Of a stretch of DNA of 64,000 bases, positions 22,778 to 33,203 are shown piece after piece (the first letter of the stretch is position 1; every line of letters begins with the position of its first letter). A model generated the notes under the pieces. That model did no database searches. It saw only the letters and a program-made list of their open reading frames with translations, and had not been told where the DNA came from. Both the position numbers and the translations under genes were made by a program. Source of the DNA: Zygnema cylindricum (taxonomy: Eukaryota > Streptophyta > Zygnematophyceae > Zygnematales > Zygnemataceae); the NCBI GenBank assembly GCA_037447655.1, contig JBBHKE010000866.1, forward strand, positions 37,730 through 101,729. The letters are read 5' to 3'.

Positions 22778-23091
22778 CTGCGACACCGAGTATTGCAGCC
22801 CCACCAATCCCCTCCCCATCATTGCCTCGATAAAGGTCGGTCGATAAGGTTAAACACCACAAAAAAAAATTGAGTTGGATCTCTTCGAAAGTTCAATTGA
22901 AGTGTTTTTTATCCAACATCTTACCCAAAAAAAGATACAAATATAATTTTGTAAGATTTTAAGTTGTAACTAATGGATAAGACTCCCCCGATTTCCTAAA
23001 AAGAACAGAGGCAAACACACCTTTACATACATGGGGATTTCTTTGCGAAAATGGAAAGTTCAACTAACAAAACCATCAAATTATTAGTTTT

Positions 23092-23718
23092 AGGCGGTCA
23101 CCCTAGCCCCGGGTCGAGGGTCAGGGTAGATAAAGCTGAAACATACACTAGAAGGGGTGCCGTTATGTGCCTCACAAGGGTTTAGAGATGCGAGAAGAAA
23201 TAGATGTAGACAATAGATAAGGCAGGTTCAAGGAGCTTTTACATGGAATTATAGAAGTAGAAATTACAATTGTCTCTTAGACATTTCCCTATCTAAATAA
23301 AGCTCGATTCTCCTCTTATGATCTAAAGTGTCTAATTTCTATGATCTGTGATGGTCTATGTGGTCTCTTTGAACAATGTGTTTGCATAAATAAAGTGGTA
23401 AACACCATTGCCTAAACAATTTGCCATTTTGTGATATGATGCGTGAGAGAGATAGATCTCTTGCTATGCGATACTCTTTATTTGTACATGTACATCCCAA
23501 TCTGAATGTGAAATGTGTGCACGATGTGGTCCAATCGCTAGACGCCAAAATACATAGTTTCAACCGTCGGTGGCCGCGCCCAAAGTTGCGTCAGTATTTT
23601 CGCCGAAAAATGTGTGTCGTGGAATCATCCCTCGATTCCGTACAATTCAATCCTGCTGTCCGTACAATATCGGCGATCCAATTTTCCGTACATAATATTG
23701 GCCGAGATCGTCCAAAAT
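23092..23718 (-). repeat. Y LTR 3, interrupted by X1
   Basis: Matches 45026-45660. The last bases of this LTR (CAACA plus the X1 target duplication) are on the far side of X1 at 30141-30150, so X1 inserted within about 10 bp of the LTR terminus. Confidence 0.85.
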
Positions 23719-24758
23719 TGTTGAAATATATAGATTTCTAAAGTATTTTCTAGGTTTAAATATGTTTTTATAAAAGGAAAAAGGGAAAGGACGGACAACC
23801 TGCCTCCACCTCCGCTCTCTAGCTCCCATACTTGTTGTAGTCACTGAAGGTAAGAGAGAGAGGTTGATCCATGGCTGCCTTAGTCCAACAAACAGCTATT
23901 TTTAGTAGGTTACTAAAAATATACTTGACAGACCAGAGATTTGATCCCGGTACCTGCGGTTCGTCAAGTTGACCGGTAGCGGTCAGCTTTATCCTAATAG
24001 ACTAGGACCAATGCTAAGTGCTATGGTATGTGATAGATATATATTTAGTTCGAGTGGATAAAATTCATTTAACTAGAACTGTATACGGCGTACATAGATT
24101 CAGTTTTATAAAGTACGTCGTACGACGTTAATTCAAAACGGATACCATGCATTTTATTTCGACATCGGAACAAATGCCGAGCAAGTATTTATTATGGCTA
24201 AGATTGCGTTTCGCATAAAATCCAACGGCGCACATCATCGCCGAAATCTCGGAGTGGTCACTTTGGCGTTTTGTGACGTGGCATGATCTGGAGACACGTG
24301 GAGAGATGACATTCGGTCATAGGAATTCCGAGGAACGTACGGACGAGTGAAAAGCGGACACGCGTCCACTTAATAGCCTTGTCGTACATAGGCCGTACAA
24401 AAGGTACATCGGCAGTAGTACTTTTTGTGTACGATACAGTAATCTGATTGGTCGGTACTTCAGTAGATAGGAGTTATTAGAGAGAATCAGGACTTAGAAA
24501 ATTTTGGTAGGTAGTCACCTCTCCCTTTGAGAGTTTGTACAAATTGGCATTTTTACTGCCTCATAACTTATCGGCTGGTTGGCCGTTTTCAGTGATTCTT
24601 TTTGCTACGGACTCAGGGGAGTCCAGGCTGCACAGGAGTGCAGTCAAATTGTCAGTTTGCCTTCTTGGGCAGAAGTGGTCTTGGCTTAAAGTGGGTGAGT
24701 TAAATACTATCTAGAGGCTTCCTGTATTCTCTAGTCCAATGGAGGACACAGAATTGCA
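23719..24758 (+). repeat. X1 5' LTR
   Basis: 1040 bp, TG...CA ends. Contains a palindromic GTAC-rich region (24385-24460), typical of all copia LTRs here, and the tRNA-like antisense block at about 23937-23996. Confidence 0.92.
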
Positions 24759-25248
24759 GGTTATGGGCCCACCCTCTAGGGTGCCCACCTTCAATGGATC
24801 TGGGTTCATCTATTGGGAAGCCATGATGATGGTAGCTTTGTGTGAAAAACGATACTGGGGTATCGTCAGTGGACAAGTGAAACGTCCACCTTCGGGAACT
24901 CCACCAGGATTTGGGGGAGTAAGGTTTTCTGCAACAACGGCTGCCTCAGCGGAGGAGGCAGATGATGGGGACAACAGTGTGTCCGAAAAGGAAAAAGGGA
25001 AGGAGACACCCCTCACTCCTATTGCCACAGTATCGGGAGCGGCGACCGTGAAGACCGTAGAGAACGATACTCAAATGTGGGAGGATGTAAACATGGCTGC
25101 TAAGAACTTCATTTTGAGGCACCTCACTCAAGGTTTGGCCACTCCTCATCTTCACATTTACAAGGCGGAGGAGTTGTGGGAGAGTTTAGTGGAGTTTATA
25201 GAGCTGGAACTATTCAGTAGCTCCAGTTGGCTGAGCAAAAGCTATTGA
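24739..25248 (+). pseudogene. X1 gag, N-terminal part
   Basis: Frame beginning MEDTELQVMGPPSRVPTFNG. The copia gag start FNGSGFIYWEAMMMVALCEK is recognisable, then a low-complexity linker and an RHLTQGLATPHLHIYKAEEL segment. The frame departs from the rest of gag-pol through a frameshift near 25160-25217, and a TAG at 25218 lies in the downstream frame. Whether 24739 or 24763 was the ancestral start cannot be decided by eye; 24763 falls inside the primer site and is the first after the LTR. Confidence 0.8.
24759..24771 (+). other. X1 primer-binding site overlapping a gag ATG
   Basis: GGTTATGGGCCCA immediately follows the LTR and is complementary to the initiator tRNA-Met anticodon stem-loop. 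The ATG at 24763 is in the gag frame and pairs with the tRNA anticodon itself. A second in-frame ATG lies upstream at 24739, inside the LTR. Confidence 0.8.
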
Positions 25249-26003
25249 GTTACACTTACAAAGGAGGAAAGATGTTAGATTACTGTAATGATCTTTCTTG
25301 TTTGTATATGGAAATGGAAAGTGCCGGGTGGACAGGTACAATGAAAATGAAAGTTAACACCCTTATCATGAAATTACCAGATGAGTTCGAAAAAAGAGTG
25401 TACCGAGTAGAGGGAATGCCTGATAGTTCATGGAAATGGAACAGAGTAGTCAGGATGATACTTGTGCAGGAAAACACAATGGAGATTAGGAGAGGAGGAA
25501 AGAGCATTCAAGCTCTAGCAGCAGGAGGGGATCGATGGGGGAAGGACCCGAAGAAACCTTATAGAGGGGAAAGAGATCATTCTGGGGGACAGAGGCCCCC
25601 AAAGGGTCTTTGTCATTATTGCAAAAAACCGGGACACTTTATTGCAGATTGTGTCAAGCTATCAGAGCTGAGGCTTCAAGAGAACCGTGTAGGAGGTTCT
25701 TTCGGAGGAAAGAAAAAGGCACTTGTGGTTACAAAAGTGTCAGGAGAAACCGAGGATGAGTCCTCTGAGGAGGATGGGGAGCTTCTTCTTGACGAGAGTC
25801 TGGAGGAGAAGGAGATCCCTCGGAGGCAGAAGTGTGCCCTTGGAGCAATTCGGGAAGCTCCACAAGAAGGATGGATCATCGACTCAGGTGCATCCTTGCA
25901 TATGTGTCGTGATAAAGAACTCTTCACTAAGCTAAGAAAGATTCCTACTGTAGAGATAGAGTATGGGGATGGGAGAGTGGTTACTACAGATCTAGTGGGA
26001 TAA
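25227..26003 (+). pseudogene. X1 gag C-terminus and protease
   Basis: Codes the gag capsid end (LLSYTYKGGKMLDYCNDLS, LPDEFEKRVYRVEGMPDSSW), a zinc knuckle CHYCKKPGHFIADC (25612-25653; C-x2-C-x4-H-x4-C) and the aspartic protease motif WIIDSGASLHMC (DSGA codons 25881-25892). Ends at TAA 26001-26003, where X2 has a serine codon; the same frame continues afterwards. Confidence 0.88.
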
Positions 26004-26021
26004 GTAGATCTGAAAGTCTTA

Positions 26022-27275
26022 GTGGAGGGTAAGACTTCTATACTTACATTCTCAGATGTACTTTACATTCCTCAGCTGAGTAAAAATCTTGTCTATACGT
26101 CTGTGTTAGATGACAAAGAGTTTGATACTTTCACCAAAAAGGGAGTCTTTACAGCTAAGTATGGGAATGAAGTTTACTTCACAGCAGATAAGGGTAGCCA
26201 AGGAATGTTTAGGCTTAACCTGAGTAATGAAAAGAAGAATGCTTATTATGTTGGTGTTCCTAAGGTGATGATTTAGCATAAGAGATTGGGGCATGTGCAT
26301 TTTGATAGGTTGAGGGAAATGAAAAAGCTTGGGGTAGTAGATGGCATTCAGTTTGAGGATAATGAAATGATGGAGGATTGTAGTGGTTGTGCTCAAGGTA
26401 AGGCTCACAGACTTCCCTTTCCCAAAGCCGCCACATATAGAGGTGAGAAAGTGTTAGATTTGGTCCACACAGATATTTGGGGACCTGCAAAAGTACCTTC
26501 GGTTGGAGGAAAGAGATTTATGATGACAATAACTGATGACTGGTCTAGATACTCTAGAGTCTACTTTCTGAAAACAAAGTTTGAAGCATCAACTTACTTC
26601 AAAGAATATAAAGCTTGGAGTGAGAAGTTGCATGAAACCCCCATTAAGAGGATAAGGAGTGATAATGGGGGGGAATATACCTCTAACGAGTTTGAGGAAT
26701 ATCTGAGAGATAAGGGAGTGCAGCACCAGAAAACTGTACCATATAATCCGGAACAAAATGGGGTAGCTGAGAGGTTGAATCGAACACTAGGAGATAGTGT
26801 GCGCAGTATGTTGGCAGACAAGAAAATAGGAAAGAGATTTTGGGCAGAAGCAATGAACTGTGCCAACTACATTAAGAATAGAGTCCTTACCTCAGCTGTA
26901 AAGGGAGTGACACCTTATGAGAGATGGGTTGGAAGGAAACCAGATATCTCACACCTTAAAGTATTTGGTAGCCAAGTGTACAGTCTTGACACGGATAGGA
27001 AGAACTGGAAACTAGATGTTAAGGGAAAACCTGGATACTTTGTGGGATATGATGAGGATGTTAAGGGATATAGAGTCTATGACTTAGCAAAGAAAGATAT
27101 CATTCTGGTCAAACACTTAGTTGTCATGGATGAAGGGAAGTCATTTGACCCCTTCAAATATACAAATAAGATAAGGATCAGATTTGAGTCCGAAAGTGAT
27201 GAGAATTTGGTAGTTCCCGAAAGGGACATAAGTGAAACTATGATTACAGATTCAGGGGAGATCGAAGATACATGA
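26022..27275 (+). pseudogene. X1 pre-integrase and integrase
   Basis: Same frame as protease, interrupted by TAG at 26274 (where relatives have Trp or Leu before HKRLGH). The zinc-binding H...H...CSGC segment precedes the catalytic core: VHTDIWGP, MMTITDDWSRYSRVYF, IRSDNGGEYTSNEF and NPEQNGVAERLNRTL, carrying the D, D and E expected of a retroviral-type integrase. The C-terminal part has GYFVGYDEDVKGYRVYD. Stops at TGA 27273 and TAA 27279. Confidence 0.9.
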
Positions 27276-27302
27276 GACTAACCGGAAACCTCACATACTC
27301 CT

Positions 27303-28421
27303 ATGGACTTCGAGGAGATAGAAGAAGCGGGACAAGAACCGGTTTTCATGGACATGGGAGCCGATGAGACAGTGAGAAGAAATCCAAGACTTCCATCCAT
27401 TCCAGCTTCGGAGTTTGAGGGAGGAAGGAGGAGCAGCAAAAGGATACAGGAAAAACAAGCTGCCCATAAGGTAACTAAGCTATCGCACCCAGATGAGCCT
27501 CAGTCTTACTTAAAGGTAGTGAATAGTCCAGAGAAAGAAAGATGGATTAGAGCCATAAATGATGAGATGGCTTCTATCATGGAAGCAAATACTTGGGAAC
27601 TAGCGGATTGCCCTCCAGACAGAAAACCTATTGGATGTAAATGGGTATTTAAACTAAAATTGAACCCAGATAATACAATTGAGAGGTATAAAGCTCGATT
27701 GGTAGCAAAAGGGTTCACCCAAAAAGAGGGAATTGACTATGAGGAGACCTTTGCCCCAGTTGTTCGGTTCCCATCGGTAAGGATTCTCCTCAGTCTGACC
27801 GCAGCGGAAGACATGGAAATACACCAGATGGACATAAAGATTGCGTTTCTTAATGGTGAGTTAGAGGAAGAAATTTTTATGAGGCAACCCGAGGGGTTTG
27901 TGGAAGAAGGAGAAGAGAGCAAAGTCTGCAGGCTCATAAAGTCCTTATATGGACTGAAACAGGCTCCCCGACAGTGGAACAAGAAACTAGATGAGTTTCT
28001 CACCGATCTGGGATACATCCGGATCAGCTCTGACCATTCTATCTATATGTTTGAAGATGAGAATGGTGTCATTTTTATTGCAATTTATGTGGATGATCTG
28101 CTTGTGTTAAGTAAGTCTTTGGAGAATATCAATAGGCTAAAGAAAGATCTTAGGGGCAGATTTGATATGAAGGATTTAGGGGAGGCAAAATACATTTTGG
28201 GGATCCAAATGGAGAGAGATAGGGGGAAGAAGATTATCAGACTTACTCAGAAAGAAGCAATAGGTAATATGCTTGAGAAATTCCAGATGGAAAATGCTAA
28301 CAGTTGTACCACTCCCATGGACTTGAAAAAAGTAAGTGATGGGAGTGTAGAAGGAGGAGTGATGATCTTAAACGATCAGATGAGTCCAGAGGAGAGAGAG
28401 TTCATGAAGTCTATCCCTTAA
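27303..28421 (+). pseudogene. X1 reverse transcriptase (copia RVT_2)
   Basis: Same frame. Shows WVFKLKLNPDNTIERYKARL, the catalytic-Asp box MDIKIAFLNGELEEEIFMRQ, SLYGLKQAPRQW and the active site YVDDLLVL (YVDD codons 28086-28097), then GEAKYILGIQMERDR. Ends at adjacent TAA and TGA (28419-28424), where X2 has Tyr-Arg. The catalytic residues themselves are intact. Confidence 0.92.
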
Positions 28422-28424
28422 TGA

Positions 28425-29087
28425 CAGGTCGTAAGAAGCTTAATCTATTTTATGAACTGTACCAGGCCAGACATAGCGGCAGCAGTTGGAGTACTCAGTA
28501 GGAGTCTTAATGATCCTAGGAAGAGAGACTGGGAGGCAGCCAAGAGAGTCATGAGGTATCTGGTTGGAACCAGAAAATTATAGTTGCATTTGGGAGGGGA
28601 GCACACTGATATCACCACTTGGAGTGACGCCAATTATGGGGATGCACCTATGAGAAGATGCACTTTTGGATATGTTTTGTATGTGGGGGAGGGTGCTTGC
28701 TGTTGGAGCAGTAAGCAACAAAAGGTGGTTGCTCAGTCTACTATGGAGGCTGAGTATATAGCGTCTTGTTCTGCTGTAAAAGAACTAATGTGGGTGAAAT
28801 CATTGTTACAAGAACAGGGATTTATGAAGGAGGGAGTGCATGAAATATTTTGCGATAACCAAGCTGCAATTGCAATTGCAGCCAATCCAAAACACCATTT
28901 CAAAGCAAAACATATGGACATAAGATTAAGCTTCGTAAGAGAATAAGTTGAAAATAAAATTTTGAATCTTGTGTATAGACCTGATGAAGAAATGGTGGCT
29001 GACATGATGACCAAACCTGTGCCCTCTCCTAAACTAAAATATTGTCGGGAAAAATGCGGGTTGAAAGAAAAATTAAAATTAGACTAG
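28425..29087 (+). pseudogene. X1 RNase H
   Basis: Continuation of the same frame: SRSLNDPRKRDWEAAKRV-like start, TTWSDANYGDAPMRRCTFGY, STMEAEYIASCSAVKELMWV, CDNQAAIAIAANPKHHFKAK and DMMTKPVPSPKLKYC. Stops interrupt at TAG 28581 and TAA 28944; the normal end is TAG 29085. Confidence 0.88.
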
Positions 29088-29100
29088 AAAATAAGGGGAG
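29088..29100 (+). other. X1 polypurine tract
   Basis: AAAATAAGGGGAG immediately before the 3' LTR, where plus-strand DNA synthesis would start. The same motif precedes the X2 and Z 3' LTRs. Confidence 0.85.
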
Positions 29101-30140
29101 TGTTGAAATATATAGATTTCTAAAGTATTTTCTAGGTTTAAATATGTTTTTATAAAAGGAAAAAGGGAAAGGACGGACAACCTGCCTCCACCTCCGCTCT
29201 CTAGCTCCCATACTTGTTGTAGTCACTGAAGGTAAGAGAGAGAGGTTGATCCATGGCTGCCTTAGTCCAACAGACAGCTATTTTTAGTAGGTTACTAAAA
29301 ATATACTTGACAGACCAGAGATTTGATCCCGGTACCTGCGGTTCGTCAAGTTGACCGGTAGCGGTCAGCTTTATCCTAATAGACTAGGACCAATGCTAAG
29401 TGCTATGGTATGTGATAGATATATATTTAGTTCGAGTGGATAAATTTCATTTAACTAGAACTGTATACGGCGTACATAGATTCAGTTTTATAAAGTACGT
29501 CGTACGACGTTAATTCAAAACGGATACCATGCATTTTATTTCGACATCGGAACAAATGCCGAGCAAGTATTTATTATGGCTAAGATTGCGTTTCGCATAA
29601 AATCCAACGGCGCACATCATCGCCGAAATCCCGGAGTGGTCACTTTGGCGTTTTGTGACGTGGCATGATCTGGAGACACGTGGAGAGATGACATTCGGTC
29701 ATAGGAATTCCGAGGAACGTACGGACGAGTGAAAAGCGGACACGCGTCCACTTAATAGCCTTGTCGTACATAGGCCGTACAAAAGGTACATCGGCAGTAG
29801 TACTTTTTGTGTACGATACAGTAATCTGATTGGTCGGTACTTCAGTAGATAGGAGTTATTAGAGAGAATCAGGACTTAGAAAATTTTGGTAGGTAGTCAC
29901 CTCTCCCTTTGAGAGTTTGTACAAATTGGCATTTTTACTGCCTCATAACTTATCGGCTGGTTGGCCGTTTTCAGTGATTCTTTTTGCTACGGACTCAGGG
30001 GAGTCCAGGCTGCACAGGGGTGCACTCAAATTGTCAGTTTGCCTTCTTGGGCAGAAGTGGTCGTGGCTTAAAGTGGGTGAGTTAAATACTATCTAGAGGC
30101 TTCCTGTATTCTGTAGTCCAATAGAGGACAGAGAATTGCA
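29101..30140 (+). repeat. X1 3' LTR
   Basis: 1040 bp, the same length as the 5' LTR, with about ten substitutions by eye. Confidence 0.92.
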
Positions 30141-30374
30141 AAAAACAACACTCCCACTCGAGCTCGTGTCGATATTTGCCGCGCTCCTCGATTTCGTCGA
30201 ATCGGTAATTGCTTGTTGGCGCTTTAGTGGTACTATATCTGCGTACTTACATCTTTACAATTTGTACCCTGCTAAATCAACAAAAAAAAGCGCGATTTCG
30301 TTAGTACTTCGCAGATTTTGTTTCGCGTATCATTTTTGTCCGTTGGGACCACCTGTGGTCTTTAAAATCTTGTC

Positions 30375-30743
30375 TCATCGTAGGTTGACTGAAATGAGCC
30401 GTGTGCCGTACAAAGAAATTGCGCCGCTGGCGACTTTGTCCTTTGCTACTGAATCCATAATCGGATTACATGATGTGCAATCCCTTTCGTTCGTGTGATC
30501 CTCGAAATCTAAGATTCGATTAATTCTTGGTGAACCACAAGTGTCGATTTCACTCTCGCGAAGTGAACCGATTTCAATGTCAAAAATCGTTGCATGATCA
30601 AATTTTGAATCATGAAGCGTCGCGTGATAAAATTGTCGTTGCTCGACTAATTTTAATCGTTCAATACATGAACGTGTGGCCGTGATGACGTCGCTCGAAT
30701 TGTGCGATTGTACTGTTTGTTCAAGCCATCGTCGCTCACTCAA
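30375..30743 (-). pseudogene. Y 3'-terminal ORF (unit 2)
   Basis: An open 122-residue frame including SHNSSDVITATRSCIERLKL and ILDFEDHTNERD. Unit 1 (46017-46635) carries recognisable but frameshifted matches, so the sequence was probably once coding. It lies just upstream of the 3' LTR, where copia elements would have RNase H, but it does not resemble RNase H. Function unknown. Confidence 0.4.
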
Positions 30744-30815
30744 ATAGGTACCTGTATCGCCTTTGTATCATCCATAGTGTGAGAGGCGCTCAAGGTACAC
30801 TCTACAATTAGGTTT

Positions 30816-31821
30816 TGTTGAAATTATTATATTTACAAGGTATATTGTAGGTCTGAATACATTAGAAAAAACAGGAAAAGTGAAGCGCAGGCTGCCTGCC
30901 ATCACCTCTTCCCTCTAGCCCCCATACTTGTTGTAGTCACAGAATGATAGAGAGGGTGGTGGAGCCATGGCTGCCTCAGCTCTATAGGCATGAATTAAGA
31001 GTGACCTAAGTCACTCTCAACAAAAGGTTGAGTCCGGCAAGACACGAACCTCCGACCGGCAGACCGAGGAGTAGACGTCAACTCTAACGGGTCTGTCGTA
31101 AAAGTTTGTTACATCACATGGGGTGCGATATTTATTTGAACATTGAATAGAACATTATTTCGTTTAACGTAACTATAAATATGAGACATAGAGACATTTT
31201 AGATTTAGTGCGTGCATCAAATTTGCCGCACGAACTAAATGAATCAAACATTTATTTTGACGGCGTAAATGAAAAAACCGGTCTTCATCCATGTCGTGCC
31301 GGGGTCGGAATGGTCACTTTGGCGCCTTTTAGACGCATGACGTGCTGACCTAGTGATATTGGCAAATTGAATTGAGCAGCGGGGATCCCGGATGACATAA
31401 GGACGATTTAGACGGCGACACGCGTCCACTCTTTGGCCTTGTTGTACAAAGGTCGTACAAAAAGTACATCGGCCAATGTACTTTTTCGGTACTTTACAGT
31501 CTCTTGATTGGAGCGTACTTCGGTAGATAGGGGTTGTGAGAGGGGTTTGGGACTTAGGGGGGTTGGGTAGATAGTACCTCCCTCCCAGAAAGCTTGTATA
31601 AAAGTTGGCATCTTTGCTGCCTCATAACTAATCAACTTGTTGGCCGTTTTCACTGATTCTTTTTTGCTACGGACTCAAAAGAGTCTAGGCTGCACACGGG
31701 GTGCAGTTACACTGTCAGTTTGCCCTCTTGGGCAGCAGTGGTTGTGGCTTGAAGTGGGTTATGTAGAAGCTATCTGGAGGCTTCTTGAAATCTGTAGTCC
31801 AATGGAGGACACAAAATAACA
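30816..31821 (+). repeat. X2 5' LTR
   Basis: Starts TGTTGAAATTATT and ends AAATAACA; about 1006 bp. Related to but clearly diverged from the X1 LTR in its first half. Confidence 0.85.
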
Positions 31822-33203
31822 CGTTATAGGCCCACCCTCTAGGGTGCCCACCTTCAATGGACCAGGGTTCATCTATTGGGAAGCCATGATGATTGGGGCT
31901 TTGTGCGAAAAACAATATTGGGGTATCGTTAGTGGATAAGTGAAACGTCCACCTTCGAAACTCCACCAGGATTTGGAGGAGTAAGGTTTCCTCTAGAAAC
32001 AACTGCTTAGCCAAGGAGGCAGATGATGGGAATGGCAGTGAGTCCGAAAAGGGGAAAGGGAAGAAGACACCCCTAACTCTTATTACCACGACACCGGGAG
32101 AGGAGGCTCCAAGAGAACCGTGGAGGGGGTTCTTCCGGAGGGAAGAAAAATGCACTTGTGGTCACAAAAGTGAAAGGAGAGACCGAGGACGAGTCCTCTG
32201 AGGAGGAGGATGGGGAGCTTATTCTTGACGAGAGTCTAGAGGAGAAGGAGATCCCTCAGAAACATAAGTGTGCTCTCAGAGCGATTCATGAAGCTCCACA
32301 TGCAGGATGGATAATCGACTAAGGTGCATCCATGCATATTTGCTGTGATAAGCATCTCTTTACTAAGATAAGAAAGTTCCCTACTGTAGAGATAGAGTAT
32401 GGTGATGGGAGAGTGGTTACTCTTGACGAGAGTCTAGAGGAGAAGGAGATCCCTCGGAAACAGAAGTGTGCTCTCAGAGCGATTCGGGAAGCTCCACATG
32501 CAGGATGGATAATCGACTAAGGTGCATCCATGCATATGTGCCATGATAAGCATCTCTTTACTAAGATAAGAAAGTTCCCTACTGTAGAGATAGAGTATGG
32601 TGATGAGAGAGTGGTTACTACAGATCTAGTGGGGTCAGTAGATGTGAAAGTCTTATTGGAGGGTAAGACATCTTTATTCACCTTGTCAGATGTACTCTAC
32701 ATTCCTCGGCTGAGTAAAAATCTTGTCTCTACGTCTGTGTTGGATGACAAAGAGTTTGATACCTTCACTAGAAAATGAGTCTTTACAGCTAAGTATGGGG
32801 ATGAATTCTACTTCACAGCAGATAAGGGTAGCAAAGGAATGTTTAGGCTTAACTTGAGTAATGAAAAGAAGAATGCTTATAATGTTGGTGTTCCAAAGTT
32901 GATGATTTTGCATAAACGGTTGGGGCATGTGCATTTTGATAGGTTGAGGGAAATGAAGAAGCTTCGTGTAGTAGAAGGCATTCACTTTGGGGATAATGAA
33001 ATGGTGGATGATTGTATAGGTTGTGCTCAAGGTAAGGCTCACAAACTTCCCTTTCCCAAAGCCGCCACATACAGGGGTGAGAAAGTACTAGATTTGGTTG
33101 ACACAGATATCTGGGGACCTGCAAGAGTACCTTCGGTCAGAGGCAAGAGGTTTATGTTGACATTAACCTATAATGGTCTAGATACTCTAGAGTCTACTTC
33201 CTA
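31822..33203 (+). pseudogene. X2 gag-protease-integrase remnant
   Basis: The primer site reads CGTTATAGGCCCA, so the ATG seen in X1 and Z is ATA. Gag is cut short: after about 280 bp it jumps to the protease linker. A 198-bp unit (32224-32421 and 32422-32619) duplicates the protease active-site region; both copies read WIID-stop-GAS because the serine codon is TAA. Pre-integrase (HKRLGHVHFDRLREMKKL, CIGCAQGKAHKLPFPKAATY) and the first part of integrase follow to about 33203, where homology to X1 ends. Confidence 0.85.

Larger units (their letters stand above)
23719..30140 (+). mobile_element. X1: Ty1/copia retrotransposon, complete structure, decayed ORF
   Basis: Two 1040-bp LTRs (23719-24758 and 29101-30140; TGTTGAAATA...GAATTGCA) flank a primer site, one long gag-protease-integrase-RT-RNase H frame and a polypurine tract. 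Target duplication AAAAT/AAAAA with one difference. The uninterrupted site is preserved at 45656-45670. By eye the LTRs differ at roughly ten positions, so insertion is recent, yet the coding region has one frameshift and nine in-frame stops. Confidence 0.93.

Noticed and set aside
24739-29087. Stop codons in X1 as evidence of a variant genetic code or programmed readthrough
   Set aside because: All three stop codons occur, at Trp, Ser, Tyr, Arg, Lys and Gln positions, alongside a frameshift; X2 and Z carry different ones. Ordinary decay explains them.
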